Part shown: positions 22,533 to 31,400 of the stretch, piece by piece | Layout: each line of letters begins with the position of its first letter | Numbering within the stretch: the stretch's first letter is position 1 | NCBI RefSeq assembly: GCF_015711605.1 | Contig: NZ_JABTEZ010000001.1 | Location: forward strand, 896,001 to 960,000 | Source: Planomonospora sp. ID67723 | GTDB lineage: Bacteria; Actinomycetota; Actinomycetes; Streptosporangiales; Streptosporangiaceae | Length of the DNA stretch: 64,000 bases | Direction of reading: 5' to 3' | Program-made: the position numbers and the translations under genes | Notes under the pieces: generated by a model | Databases searched by the model: none | The model's input: the letters and a program-made list of their open reading frames with translations, nothing else | What the model was told of the DNA's origin: nothing

Positions 22533-23714
22533 TCACTCGAACAGCCCGTTCACCTTCTTGAGGGCATCCTCTCGGCTCTCCCCGTCTCCGTGCGTGTAGA
22601 TCTCCATCGTGACTGAGATCCGGCTGTGCCCGAGGATCTCCATCGCGTCACGTGGTGCGACGCCCAGTTTCTTGAGCAGTGATGCGGCGGTGTGCCGCAG
22701 GTCGTGAACGCGGATCGGTCGCAGCCCGTTTGTCTCCACGATCCGAGCGAAGGACCGCGCGAGGTTACGCGGCTCGATCGGCCGTCCTGACTTGGTCGTG
22801 AACACGAGCCCAGTGTTCGCCCAGTCCTTACCCGCCTCCTCCTTGAGGATCTCCTGCCCGTCCCGCTGGATCTCCAACGCCTCACGGACGATGCCGAGGA
22901 GCGGCAGCGAGCGGTTGCCCGCCCTGGTCTTCACCGGCCCGTGATGCAGCTCCTTACCGACCCGAACAAGCTGCCGCCGGATGTTGACGTGTCCTTCCTC
23001 GAAGTCCACATCGACCCAACGGAGCCCGAGCGCTTCGCCCCGCCGCAAGCCGTACAGCAGCAGGAGCACGAAGGCCGGGTACAGAGGATCGAACCTCGCA
23101 GCCCGAAGGAAGGACCGCGCCTCATCGGCCGTCCACGGCTGATTGCGCTTGGAGTCGATTGCCGGAAGAGTCGCCAGCCGCGCGACGTTGCGAGAGATGA
23201 TCTCTTCCCGCATGGCTCGCGTCAGGGCCGCGCTCAGGACATTCCGCATGACGTGAACGGTTCCGATTGCATGATCTTCCCCGTTGATCTTTCCGTTGAG
23301 GAAGGTCTGAACCTCTGCGACGGTCAGCCGGTCCAGCTTCTTCCGGCCGAGCCCCGGCTTGAGGTAGAGACGAACGATCGTCTCGTACTTGGCGAACGTG
23401 GTCTTGCGGATCGAGTGCCGGGCAACATCGTTCAACCAGTAATCCAGGTAGTCACCGACCTTCCAGGCACGGTCAGCCGCAGGCACGCCCCGGCGAGACT
23501 TGAGCTTCATTTCCTGGATCTTGGCCCGTGCCTCGTCGGCGGTCTTGCCATAGACGGTCTTGCGCTTCTCGGTACCGTCGGCGGTGAGGACGTAGACCTG
23601 CCCACACCACTTGCCGTCCGCCCGCTGGTACACGGTGCCTTCGTTGTTGGCCCGCTTGCGGCGACTCCTCTTGCGCGGTTCCTCGTCGGGGGTGCCGATC
23701 AGGGTCTTGGTCAT
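22533..23714 (-). CDS. int: AICE tyrosine recombinase (integrase)
   Basis: 393 aa. Site-specific recombinase that integrates and excises the element at tRNA-Ile. N-terminal basic arm-binding domain (1-80), SAM-like core-binding domain (85-180), catalytic domain with Arg in YGLRRGEALGLRW (about 224-225), HDLR (His337, Arg340), LGHSRISVT (His363) and nucleophile Tyr373 in MEIYTHG. All catalytic positions are present. Its ATG overlaps the excisionase stop by one base (TGATG), so translation is coupled. Ends 65 bp from attL. Confidence 0.96.
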   Translation of the reverse strand: MTKTLIGTPDEEPRKRSRRKRANNEGTVYQRADGKWCGQVYVLTADGTEKRKTVYGKTADEARAKIQEMKLKSRRGVPAADRAWKVGDYLDYWLNDVARHSIRKTTFAKYETIVRLYLKPGLGRKKLDRLTVAEVQTFLNGKINGEDHAIGTVHVMRNVLSAALTRAMREEIISRNVARLATLPAIDSKRNQPWTADEARSFLRAARFDPLYPAFVLLLLYGLRRGEALGLRWVDVDFEEGHVNIRRQLVRVGKELHHGPVKTRAGNRSLPLLGIVREALEIQRDGQEILKEEAGKDWANTGLVFTTKSGRPIEPRNLARSFARIVETNGLRPIRVHDLRHTAASLLKKLGVAPRDAMEILGHSRISVTMEIYTHGDGESREDALKKVNGLFE

Positions 23715-23896
23715 CAGGCAGCTTCTTCCATGAGTAGGTCAACAAGTTCGGTGATCGCGGTGACCGGCACGAGGCGACGCCGACCGGCCTTGAAGGTTTT
23801 GAGCTGGCCCGAGCGGATGAACTTGTAGAGCGTCCAGCGGCTCACGCGGAGCTGTTCGGCGGCTTCTTCGACTGAGAGAACGGGGCCGTTTATCAC
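23714..23896 (-). CDS. xis: AICE excisionase (helix-turn-helix, MerR-like Xis)
   Basis: 60 aa, GTG start. Contains LSVEEAAEQLRVSRWTLYKFIRSGQLKTFKAGRRRLV, the winged HTH (excisionase/HTH_17) motif covering most of the protein. Recombination directionality factor that would bend DNA at att for excision. GTG overlaps the repSA stop (GTGA) and a GGTGGAGG box precedes it, which fixes the start. Stop overlaps the int start. Confidence 0.9.
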   Translation of the reverse strand: MINGPVLSVEEAAEQLRVSRWTLYKFIRSGQLKTFKAGRRRLVPVTAITELVDLLMEEAA

Positions 23897-25608
23897 GCGG
23901 CCTCCACCAGTGGAGGAGTTGCCGAAAGATCCGAGATGGGTCTTCCTTCGGCTCTGGCCTGGAGTTCGAGCAGTCGCGCCCGTGTTCTCTGCCGGTCGGC
24001 GATGCTTCGCAGTAGCCGTTTGGCCAGCGGGGTACGGGTCGGGTCTTTGCTGGAGACCGGGTTCCAGATGTAGCGGTGGGGGTCGTTCTCGGCGGGGTCG
24101 TCGGCAAGGCCGAGGGCGTCGAGGACCCAGGCCCGGCGGTCCTGCTTGTGCTCCCGGAGCGTCTTGTTGGACCACTTGCGGGAGACCAGGACCCGGCGAC
24201 CGGCGTAGCCGAGGTGTTCGGGCTTGTGCGCCTTGCCCCGACACCGGCCCGGGACCATGCCTGCCTTGGCGTCCTTGGGCTGCACGCCGTACCGCAGCCA
24301 GTTGGCGCAGGTCGGGGAGCACGGTTCGTAGCGCAGCGCTTCCACCATCCGGGCGGCATGATCGCGGCGCGCTTGGAAGTGGGGGTCGCCGGGGTCGAGG
24401 GTGTCGCCCAGGTTCTTGGTCAGGTACTTGGACAGGTAGCGGATGCATTGATCGGCGTCCGGGGTGCCGGCGAGCACGCCTTGAACGTCGACCTGGTCCC
24501 CGAAGCGGAGCACGTGCAGGGGTTCGGCTGTTTCGTCCTGGTCGAGCTGGTCGAGGGCTTCATCCCAGGTGGGCAGGACTTCGCCGGTGACCGGGTCGAG
24601 GTAGTCACCGCTCTGCCCGTCCGGGGAGGCGGCTCCCTCGTCGAGGTCGGCTCGTGGAGACCAGACCGGCAGGTGATCGCCCTCGAAGCGGACGTCATCA
24701 ACGGCAGGCCACCACACCTGGTGATAGGTGGCCGCCGCGATCTGCTTCATCTCGGTACGGGGCAGCGTGCCCCGAATGGCCATGTGCAGATGCGGGGCGA
24801 GCCGCTTCTGAGGCTCCACCGTGGCGAAGTACTGCACATCGTAGCCAGCCACCCGGCGGAGATTCTGCACGAAGCGGTCCACCAGCTTGGAGAAGTGCAG
24901 GGCATCGCGAGCGGCCCGCGCGTAGTCGTAGGCCGAGGGATCGACCGGCACGCCCTGACCGGCCCGGACACGGCCGTACGAGGGCAGGGTGAGCGTGACG
25001 AACATCGACGGCCGAAAGACCTTGCCGTCCGAACTGGTGAAGGTCCGCCCGAGGGTGGTGTCTGCCTTGGCTCGCCGGGGCAGGTCCGGGGCATCTTGCC
25101 GCCGCCGGGTGGAGCGGGAGCGCTTGGGCACCGTCCGCCCGCCGACGACGTTGCCCCGCATTCCGGCGGTGTTGATCTCCGCGTCGATCTCGGCGATCGC
25201 CTCGTCCCAGTCGGCGACGTCTTCCCCGTTGCGTTCGGCTTCGTCGCGCTTGACTTGGGTGTCGGCCCGGAACTCGATCAGCCAGCGCTGATCTTCGGTG
25301 GAGGGGTTGGGCTCGGCGATGGGTTCGTGATCCAGGTGCCAGCCTTCCCGGCATTGGGCCTTGCGGAGCTGCTTGTTGCGCTGGGCGCACGGCGGGCACT
25401 TGGCCTCTTGGGTGGTGCCGCATGGGATGTCGAACGGTTCGCTCTTGCCGGTGTGGGTGTCGAGTCGCCGGAGTTCGATGGGCCGGATGCAGACGCCGTT
25501 GAGTTTGGCGACTTCCACCGCGACATCCAGAGCCAAGGGCAGGGTGTCGCGGACGGTGCGGGGGAGCTTGGGATCGGAGGCCGGAGGGAGGGCGGGGGTT
25601 TCGGTCAC
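23893..25608 (-). CDS. repSA: RepSA-like rolling-circle replication initiator
   Basis: 571 aa. Initiator for rolling-circle replication of the excised element. Cysteine cluster CPPCAQR (71-77), RCR motif I MFVTLTLP (202-209), HUH-type metal motif PHLHMAIRG (272-280), and motif III tyrosines in IRYLSKYLTKNL (Tyr391, Tyr395). A later CxxxC-type segment CSPTCANWLRYGV may be a second zinc site. The length matches the large initiators of pSAM2-type elements. ATG overlaps the stop of the upstream 69-aa gene. Confidence 0.88.
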   Translation of the reverse strand: MTETPALPPASDPKLPRTVRDTLPLALDVAVEVAKLNGVCIRPIELRRLDTHTGKSEPFDIPCGTTQEAKCPPCAQRNKQLRKAQCREGWHLDHEPIAEPNPSTEDQRWLIEFRADTQVKRDEAERNGEDVADWDEAIAEIDAEINTAGMRGNVVGGRTVPKRSRSTRRRQDAPDLPRRAKADTTLGRTFTSSDGKVFRPSMFVTLTLPSYGRVRAGQGVPVDPSAYDYARAARDALHFSKLVDRFVQNLRRVAGYDVQYFATVEPQKRLAPHLHMAIRGTLPRTEMKQIAAATYHQVWWPAVDDVRFEGDHLPVWSPRADLDEGAASPDGQSGDYLDPVTGEVLPTWDEALDQLDQDETAEPLHVLRFGDQVDVQGVLAGTPDADQCIRYLSKYLTKNLGDTLDPGDPHFQARRDHAARMVEALRYEPCSPTCANWLRYGVQPKDAKAGMVPGRCRGKAHKPEHLGYAGRRVLVSRKWSNKTLREHKQDRRAWVLDALGLADDPAENDPHRYIWNPVSSKDPTRTPLAKRLLRSIADRQRTRARLLELQARAEGRPISDLSATPPLVEAA

Positions 25609-25814
25609 ATGGCCTCCCTGTCATCGATCCCGGAGTGGTCGATCAGGTCCGCCAGGAGCCGGTACGTGGAGCTGTAGGGGTGCCGGTAGACGCGGACCCC
25701 GTCGAGCCGATAGGCGAGCACGGGCTGACAGGGTTCCGCTCCCCCGGCGGCGATGATCGGGCGTGTCTGGATCCGGTGGATCTCGGCGCGGGTGCCCTCG
25801 ATAGTGATCTTCAT
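25605..25814 (-). CDS. Small conserved AICE protein, unknown function
   Basis: 69 aa. Begins MKITIEGTRAEIHRIQ, then a Pro/Gly loop and RVYRHPYSSTYRLLADLIDHSG. No membrane helix, signal or recognised motif. Placed between the transfer ATPase (1-bp overlap) and the initiator (4-bp overlap), so it is clearly a translated operon member. Position suggests a role in replication or transfer; not provable. Confidence 0.7.
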   Translation of the reverse strand: MKITIEGTRAEIHRIQTRPIIAAGGAEPCQPVLAYRLDGVRVYRHPYSSTYRLLADLIDHSGIDDREAM

Positions 25815-27262
25815 CAGACTCGCTCCTCCGTCCGGATCGGCTCGGCGAGTTCGCCGGTGAACAGGGCGGCCATGTCACGGATGTCGGGATCAGAGACATA
25901 GGCCGCGCGCACCCGGATCGGGTCGGGCGAGGTCTCCAGCCGCACGTACGCCACGCCCGCGCCCTGCTCCGGGATGGAGGAGATGTGATCGGCCAGCGCC
26001 CCGCGATCACGGGCACCGTCCCCGAGGACCATGTCCACCTGTTCCGACTCGTCCAGCCGGAGCGCGATCTTGTCGGGGAACAGGTTGCGGATGGTGAGCA
26101 CGTCCTTGCGGGGGTCCTGGAGAGCCGCCATGACGCCGATGCCGACCGCGCGGCCCTGGGTGGTCAAGGTGGCCAGCGCCGCCATGATGCGCGCCTTGAG
26201 GGCCTTGTCCTGCTGGTAGGCGGTCAGGAACGCGACCTCATCGACGATGACCAGGATGAACGGATCTTCCAGGGTCGCGGTGTGGTTGCGCTGGACCCCG
26301 GCGAAGCGGGCAGCCCGCTCCTGCATGATCTTCACGGCCTCGTCGAGGAGATCGGCGCACTCGGCCGGAGTCGCGGCGTACCGCTTGCCGAACAGGTCGC
26401 GACCGAAGGACAGCTCCATGAGCTTGGGATCCAGCGCCCAGACCTCAGCCAGGCCCACCCACATGGCCGGGATCAGACCCCGGATCGTGGACCACAGGAA
26501 CGAGCCCTTGCCCGCCCCAGTGGCCCCGGCGATCAGGACGTGAGTGCCATGGACCTTGAGCCGGTACGGCCTGCCGTCCTCGCGCTTGCCGATCTCGACC
26601 GGCCCCAGCGAGACCGTCTCGGCCAGCGGCACGGCCGGTAAGGGCACGGCCAGAGGGTCACGCCGGGGGAAGGTCAGCAGCAGGCGGCCCGAGCGTTGGA
26701 CCGCGACCCGGCAGGAGGCCGCGCCGAAGCCGTGGGCCAGGTGCTCGATGCGGTCGGCCCAGTCCTTGACCGCTTGGCCCTTGAGCAGTTTCACCGTGAC
26801 CAGGTCGGCCCACGAGGTGCAGGAGACCTTGACCAGGCTCGGCAGGTAGTCGCGGCCCTTGTGGGAGCGGGCCAGGCCGGAGATGAACATCACCGCCTGC
26901 CAGTGCCGCCCATAGACCCAGAGCAGCCGCCAGAAGGCGACCAGCGGCCAGCCGACCCAGCGGGCGAAGGAGGCACGATCGACCAGCGGCCAGGACGCGA
27001 GCACCGAGACGGGAACCGTGATGGCGACCAGGGCGACGCGCCAGCCGTACAGCCAGATCACCGCAGTGAACCCGGCGACGATGGAGACCGCGACGGGGTG
27101 ACGCCAGGTGAGACGGACGAGTCCGACGACCAGGCGGCCAATGAAGATCAGAATCGTGATGATCGCCGGAGTCTGGACGACGGCCGGACGGAAGACCACG
27201 GCGGTATCAGGGGTAGTGGAGACGAGGGTTCGGGCCTCGTCGCCGGGCAGTTTCTTGAACAT
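25814..27262 (-). CDS. traSA: FtsK/SpoIIIE-type conjugal transfer ATPase (TraSA-like)
   Basis: 482 aa. Double-stranded DNA translocase for the conjugation route of actinomycete elements. Two or three membrane segments in the first 130 residues (AIITILIFIGRLVVGLV, VAVSIVAGFTAVIWLYGW, VALVAITVPVSVLASW), then a motor domain with Walker A AGATGAGKGSF (245-255) and Walker B FILVIVDEVAFL (335-346). C-terminal segment may bind clt DNA. First gene after a 83-bp gap in the operon. Confidence 0.92.
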   Translation of the reverse strand: MFKKLPGDEARTLVSTTPDTAVVFRPAVVQTPAIITILIFIGRLVVGLVRLTWRHPVAVSIVAGFTAVIWLYGWRVALVAITVPVSVLASWPLVDRASFARWVGWPLVAFWRLLWVYGRHWQAVMFISGLARSHKGRDYLPSLVKVSCTSWADLVTVKLLKGQAVKDWADRIEHLAHGFGAASCRVAVQRSGRLLLTFPRRDPLAVPLPAVPLAETVSLGPVEIGKREDGRPYRLKVHGTHVLIAGATGAGKGSFLWSTIRGLIPAMWVGLAEVWALDPKLMELSFGRDLFGKRYAATPAECADLLDEAVKIMQERAARFAGVQRNHTATLEDPFILVIVDEVAFLTAYQQDKALKARIMAALATLTTQGRAVGIGVMAALQDPRKDVLTIRNLFPDKIALRLDESEQVDMVLGDGARDRGALADHISSIPEQGAGVAYVRLETSPDPIRVRAAYVSDPDIRDMAALFTGELAEPIRTEERV

Positions 27263-27345
27263 TAGACTTCAGCTCTCTCTGTGATTCGCATCTGGGGAGA
27301 CGAGGGGCCGCCGGAAGGACCAGTTCCGGCGGCCCCGTTTCCTTG

Positions 27346-27618
27346 TCAGGCCGCGACGCCGTTGCCGGCGGTCATGCGGTGGAAGGAGCGTTCGACCGAG
27401 CGGGCGAAGGCGTGGGCTTCGCGGGCGAGCTGGCGGGCGAACTCGACGTCAGCGGCGCTCACCTGGTCGCTGGCCGAGGTGGTGACCAGGACCGAAACGG
27501 CCCCGAAGTCCAGGGCCAGGACCGGCGTGCGGGCCGGGTAGGGGTGGCTGGTGGCGCGAGCGCCCCGGCCGGTGTTGAGGTTGATGATGCTGACGCGGTG
27601 GTTCCTACGACGGGTCAT
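27346..27618 (-). CDS. Small AICE protein, unknown function
   Basis: 90 aa, starting MTRRRNHRVSIINLNTGRG. Centre is hydrophobic (VLALDFGAVSVLVTT) but short for a membrane helix; the C-terminal half is a probable amphipathic helix. Start overlaps the stop of the Pra-like gene by one base (TGATG). Could be a spread-type accessory protein by position, but no similarity supports this. Confidence 0.65.
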   Translation of the reverse strand: MTRRRNHRVSIINLNTGRGARATSHPYPARTPVLALDFGAVSVLVTTSASDQVSAADVEFARQLAREAHAFARSVERSFHRMTAGNGVAA

Positions 27619-28052
27619 CAGGCGGCGTCCTTCGCGGTAGTGGTGACGGGGTTCTTGGCGGGAGCGGGAGCGGGACCGGTGCGCGGGGCGCGCATCTCGC
27701 GGACCTTGATCGAGTAGGCGAGGCGTCCGGTGCCGTTGACGTAGGGGGTGACGGTGACGTGGTCGAACTCGACCGGGGTGAAGGGCAGGCCCGGCATGGG
27801 GGCCGGGGGCACGGGCTGGATGGGGGCGAGGATCTTGACGGCGACGGTCTTCTGTCCGGGCTTGACGGTCGGGTCGGCGTCCATGACGGCGACCTGCCAC
27901 ACCAGTTCTCCGGTGGACTTGTCGCGGGCCTGGACGAAGCGGCCGTTGGTCGAGGCGTCGAAGTCCTTGACCGCCTCGACCTCTCCGACGACGTAGCAGC
28001 CGTGCGGAAAGACGTGGGCGAAGGTGACGGGGATGGGGCCTTGCAGAGCCAT
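27618..28052 (-). CDS. pra: Pra-like activator of replication, integration and excision
   Basis: 144 aa. MALQGPIPVTFAHVFPHGCYVVGEVEAVKDFD and RFVQARDKSTGELVWQVAVMDAD, then PGLPFTPVEFDHVTVTPYVN, resemble the family named plasmid replication, integration and excision activator after pSAM2 Pra. No DNA-binding motif is obvious. First gene of the leftward operon, preceded by AAGAGGAG and an operator-like inverted repeat, as expected for a gene silenced by the neighbouring GntR regulator. The symbol is by resemblance and context. Confidence 0.6.
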   Translation of the reverse strand: MALQGPIPVTFAHVFPHGCYVVGEVEAVKDFDASTNGRFVQARDKSTGELVWQVAVMDADPTVKPGQKTVAVKILAPIQPVPPAPMPGLPFTPVEFDHVTVTPYVNGTGRLAYSIKVREMRAPRTGPAPAPAKNPVTTTAKDAA

Positions 28053-28080
28053 AACGGCACTCCTCTTGTCGTCTGATAGA

Positions 28081-28135
28081 CACTTAACCTATCAAGTACT
28101 TTGAAGATAGAAGAGCCCGCTTGATAGGTCAAGTG
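28081..28135. promoter_or_regulatory. Inverted operator pair upstream of the AICE operon
   Basis: CACTTAACCTATCAAG at 28081-28096 and its near-perfect complement CTTGATAGGTCAAGTG at 28120-28135 (one mismatch) face each other across 23 bp, between the GntR gene and the pra operon. Likely binding sites of the GntR (KorSA-like) repressor. Confidence 0.7.
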
Positions 28136-28148
28136 CCTAAGCGGGCTC
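28113..28148 (-). terminator. Hairpin after the GntR gene with operator half-site in its loop
   Basis: A 10-bp stem (28113-28122 with 28139-28148) directly downstream of the GntR stop codon; its 16-nt loop contains most of the right operator half. Could separate GntR transcription from the pra operon. Confidence 0.55.
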
Positions 28149-28168
28149 TGAGGTGAAGTGACGAAGGG

Positions 28169-28903
28169 CTATCCGATCGGGTAGGCGTCTTCCAGCTCGT
28201 GCCGGTCGGCCGGGAGCAGGACCTCCACCACGGCCAGAGCCGTACCCGAGGCGTCTCGGACCGCACCGTAGACCGCCAGCAACGGCGTGTTCTTCGGCAT
28301 GCCGAGCCGCTTGGCCTCCTCAGTCGTGGGCATGCGCGCGGTGATCTGCTCCACCACGTGATCGAACCGCACGCCCTTGCGCGCCTGGAGATGCTCGCGC
28401 AGGCCCTGCGGGAGGGGTTCGGCGCTGGTCAGGTCGGTGCCTTCGGACGACTCCACCGGCACCCACAACGAGACGATCTCGGTCGGCTCCCCGTCCCGGC
28501 TGACCAGCCGCCGGCGCAGGAACGCCTTGCTCTTCGAGGCCAGGCCGAGCAGGGCGGTGATGCGGTTGGGCGCGGCCAGCGCGGCGGCCTCGATCACCTC
28601 CCCTTCGGAGGTGGTTTCCGGGGCGGTCAGGTACGCCTGTCCGGGCCGGGGCCGTTCGGCTGAACTCATCGCGGGACGGCCGCGCACGAAGCGGCCCTTG
28701 CCCTGCTGGGAGTCGATCCAGCCCTGTTCGCGCAGCATGCGCAGGGCCGCGACCACGGTGGGCCGGGAGACACCGAACTCCTGGATGAGCTGGTTCTCGC
28801 TGGGAAGGAGCGAGCCGGGCCCGTAGGTTCCCGCCTCGATTCGCCGTTGGATCGTCTGCACAAGCTGTGCATACTTCGGCGGTACGGACTCAAGCGACAT
28901 CAT
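28169..28903 (-). CDS. korSA: GntR-family transcriptional repressor (KorSA-like)
   Basis: About 244 aa from the double ATG at 28903/28900. N-terminal winged HTH (KYAQLVQTIQRRIEAGTYGPGSLLPSENQLIQEFGVSRPTVVAALRMLREQGWI) and a C-terminal UTRA-type ligand/dimer domain (IVSLWVPVESSEG, GVRFDHVVEQITARMPTTEEAKRLGMPKNTPLLAV). In pSAM2, KorSA represses pra and so locks the element in the chromosome. Here it sits directly upstream of the Pra-like gene with a matching operator pair. An open frame extends 11 codons further without a ribosome-binding site. Confidence 0.85.
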   Translation of the reverse strand: MMSLESVPPKYAQLVQTIQRRIEAGTYGPGSLLPSENQLIQEFGVSRPTVVAALRMLREQGWIDSQQGKGRFVRGRPAMSSAERPRPGQAYLTAPETTSEGEVIEAAALAAPNRITALLGLASKSKAFLRRRLVSRDGEPTEIVSLWVPVESSEGTDLTSAEPLPQGLREHLQARKGVRFDHVVEQITARMPTTEEAKRLGMPKNTPLLAVYGAVRDASGTALAVVEVLLPADRHELEDAYPIG

Positions 28904-29175
28904 GACCGTCCTGCACCCGACAGGTTGTTTTACCAAGTTTGAGCGTAGCCGTACGCGGCCGTCTTGTCACCCGCCCCCTACTCGGCGAAGCGAGCCGGGA
29001 GGCCGGACACGACAAACGCCCCGGCAGGCGAAAGAAGTGGGGAAGGCGCGCAAGGGGTGGGCTACGCGACCATGGTCTTTCACCTGCCGGAGCGTGGGAA
29101 GGCGCGACGGGGCAGGGTTGGCGCGCACGCGGCTCCCCGCAGATGCCGTCGGGCTCACTGCCCCGCCGCGCCCGT

Positions 29176-29466
29176 CTATCGGCCGAGGTAGTCGGCCAGC
29201 GCCTGGGCGGCTCCGGGGATGTCGCTGATCGGGTGGCGCTTCTCGGCCGACTGCCAGGAGAAGGAGGTGCCGCCGTAGCCGACGAACACCCACACCGGCA
29301 GCCCCGAACCGGGCGGGGAGATCATGAGGGCGGTGTCGTTGTCGCGCAGCTCGGCGCGCACGCCGAGGGTGAGCAGTTCATCGCGCAGTCGCGTCAGCGC
29401 CAGGGTGCGGCGCTGCTGGATCTGCTGGTCTTGGAACGCGGCGGCGGCCTGCATGATCGAGTTCAT
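29176..29466 (-). CDS. Hypothetical AICE protein
   Basis: 96 aa, ATG after AGGGAG. MNSIMQAAAAFQDQQIQQRRTLALTRLRDELLTLGVRAEL forms a long N-terminal helix, followed by a beta-rich part (ALMISPPGSGLPVWVFVGYGGTSFSWQS). No recognised family. Its start overlaps the stop of the upstream small Cys protein (ATGA), so both are one unit. The 272 bp between it and the GntR gene show no feature I can name. Confidence 0.65.
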   Translation of the reverse strand: MNSIMQAAAAFQDQQIQQRRTLALTRLRDELLTLGVRAELRDNDTALMISPPGSGLPVWVFVGYGGTSFSWQSAEKRHPISDIPGAAQALADYLGR

Positions 29467-29648
29467 TTGGCGCTCCCTTCGACCCGGCCGCTTGCGAGGC
29501 AGTCGAGACATTCTGTTTCTCCGTACGTCTCGTGATCTGGGCTGCTCTCGCCGAGGAGAAGACCACGGCGCGAGCGGCGCAGTTTGGTTCCACGACCCCG
29601 GCACGCGGGGCAGGGGCGTGTTGCGCTGTTGTCGTCTGGCCGGGTCAC
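29463..29648 (-). CDS. Small zinc-ribbon-like protein
   Basis: 61 aa if started at the GTG at 29648, 64 aa from an ATG at 29657. The AAGGAG box touches the ATG but is nine bases from the GTG, so the GTG is preferred. CPACRGRG near the N-terminus and CLDC near the C-terminus form two Cys pairs, like a DnaJ-type zinc ribbon. Probable metal-binding protein; partner unknown. Confidence 0.6.
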   Translation of the reverse strand: MTRPDDNSATRPCPACRGRGTKLRRSRRGLLLGESSPDHETYGETECLDCLASGRVEGSAK

Positions 29649-29815
29649 CGTCGCCATCTCCTTGAATGTGAACCGCGCTCCCTGCGGCGGAAGGCGGGCT
29701 GTCGTACGGTGGTTGCTTGATGGCAAGTCCACCGGCAATCTCCGAATGGCAGGACCCCCGAAAAGCCCCCCTTCTTCCCCCCTCTTGAGTCCCCCAGCCG
29801 CGAGGAAGACCCGAG

Positions 29816-31108
29816 ATGCCCGACAACATCCCGAACGTCCAACTCCGAGCATGGCGCAATGAGCACCGGCTCACCCGCGCCGATATGGCCGACCGAATCA
29901 ACGCCACCCCGGCCGGTATCGCTGAACGCCTGAACTGCGATGAGGAGCGAATCCGGCGGTGGGAAGCAGGCGAGGTCTCCTGGCCGCACACGCCCTATCG
30001 GCTCGCCCTCGCCCAGTTGACCGGCTTGCAGCCCGAAGCCCTGGGGTTCCGCCAGAACCGGCGCGGTCAGAGCCGCCTGATCGAGGCCACCGTGATGCCT
30101 CCTGCGGACGCGCTCCGGGCCGAGGCCGACCTGTATGGCACGATGGAGCTCGCCCAGCAGCTCCAGGCATCCGACGTCGGGAACGGCACGCTCGAAGCGC
30201 TCGCCGAGGCCGTCGATCTGCTGTGCCGCGCTTATCCGGTCGTACCCGCCGCCACGTTGCGCGACCGGACACAGAAGCGCCTCGCCCAGATCACCCGCCT
30301 GCTGTCCGGCCGGGTCACCCTCGACCAGCACCGGGAACTCCTGGTAATCACCGGATGGCTGACCGCACTACTCGGCTGCGTCCATTACGACCTGGGCGAG
30401 CGGGAAGAGGCTGAGACCGCCCGCCGCGCCGCATACGAGATGGGCCGCCAGGTCGGGCACGGCGAACTCATGGGCTGGGCTTACGAGATGTCGGCGTGGT
30501 TCGCTCTCGTCGAGGGCCGCTACGAGGACGTGGTCACCTCCGCCCGTATGGGCCAGGCCGCCGCCGGCCAATCCAGCGCCATGGTGCAACTCACCCTGCA
30601 AGAGGCCCGCGGACTGGCCCGCATCGGCGACCGCCGCGAAGCCGACAAGGCCCTCACCCGAGGAGCCGACATCCTGGGCAGGCTCCCGCTCCCGGAGAAC
30701 CCTGACCATCACTTCGTGTTCGACCACGCCAAGTGGGTCTTCTACGCCGCCACCGCCTACACCTGGCTTGAAGACAATGACCGCGCCGAAGAACACGCCC
30801 GCGACACGATCCAGATGCACACTCGGCCGGACGGTACCTCCAACGCCCCTATGCGGGTCGCCGACGCCCATATTGACCTCGGTATCGTCCACGCCCGACG
30901 CGGCGACCTCGATGCCGCCGTGGAACAGGGCATGGCCGCCTTCGACATCGACCGCCGATCCCTTACCGACCTCGTCAACCGCGCCGCGGACCTGGATCGA
31001 GTACTCCGCCAGCGCTACCGGCGTGAAGCCCTCGCTGAGGAGTTCCACGAGCGCTTCGTGACCGCCCGCCGTGCTCTGAGTACCCGACGCCCAGAACTAC
31101 TGGACTAG
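29816..31108 (+). CDS. XRE-family regulator with TPR-like C-terminal domain
   Basis: 430 aa. N-terminal HTH (VQLRAWRNEHRLTRADMADRINATPAGIAERLNCDEERIRRWEAGEVSWPHTPY) and a helical-repeat remainder (LAEAVDLLCRAYP, ALLGCVHYDLGEREEAETARRAAYEMGRQVG, ADKALTRGADILGRL, RAEEHARDTIQMH) resembling TPR regulators that sense peptides or proteins. It is divergent from the small zinc-ribbon gene across 167 bp, so it may control both. Such regulators are common in AICEs. GAGGA nine bases before ATG supports the start. Confidence 0.8.
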   Translation: MPDNIPNVQLRAWRNEHRLTRADMADRINATPAGIAERLNCDEERIRRWEAGEVSWPHTPYRLALAQLTGLQPEALGFRQNRRGQSRLIEATVMPPADALRAEADLYGTMELAQQLQASDVGNGTLEALAEAVDLLCRAYPVVPAATLRDRTQKRLAQITRLLSGRVTLDQHRELLVITGWLTALLGCVHYDLGEREEAETARRAAYEMGRQVGHGELMGWAYEMSAWFALVEGRYEDVVTSARMGQAAAGQSSAMVQLTLQEARGLARIGDRREADKALTRGADILGRLPLPENPDHHFVFDHAKWVFYAATAYTWLEDNDRAEEHARDTIQMHTRPDGTSNAPMRVADAHIDLGIVHARRGDLDAAVEQGMAAFDIDRRSLTDLVNRAADLDRVLRQRYRREALAEEFHERFVTARRALSTRRPELLD

Positions 31109-31158
31109 CCACCGGCTCAAGACCACTGTGGATCATTGCCGAATTGTTCTTATGGGTA

Positions 31159-31400
31159 TCAAGGGCGGCGGCGCGTCGCGCCGCCGCCACGGCTCCCGCT
31201 CTGCGGGATCCGTCCGGGCATGCGGCCTGGGGGCCGGTCCCGGCCGGACCCGCCCGCGGGGCCGCCCGCCGTGCGACCGCCGCGCCGTACCCAACTAACT
31301 CGCCGTACCGGGTCCGCACCGCCGCCCATGGGCGAGAGCTTCGACCACCGGCCCCAACCTCTTCGAGGCCCTTCGGGTGCTTCGCATTGGCGCCGGCCGC
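31159..31400. repeat. Hairpin-led repeat element, copy A
   Basis: Starts at TCAAG (31159-31163), followed at once by a perfect 12-bp stem with 1-nt loop (31164-31188). Near-identical to copy B (49816 onward) for about 150 bp and related to copy C (53478 onward) at both ends, including the shared segment GCATTGGCGCCGG. Several further GC-rich short palindromes follow. No credible coding; frames are Arg/Ala/Gly/Pro-rich. Confidence 0.8.
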
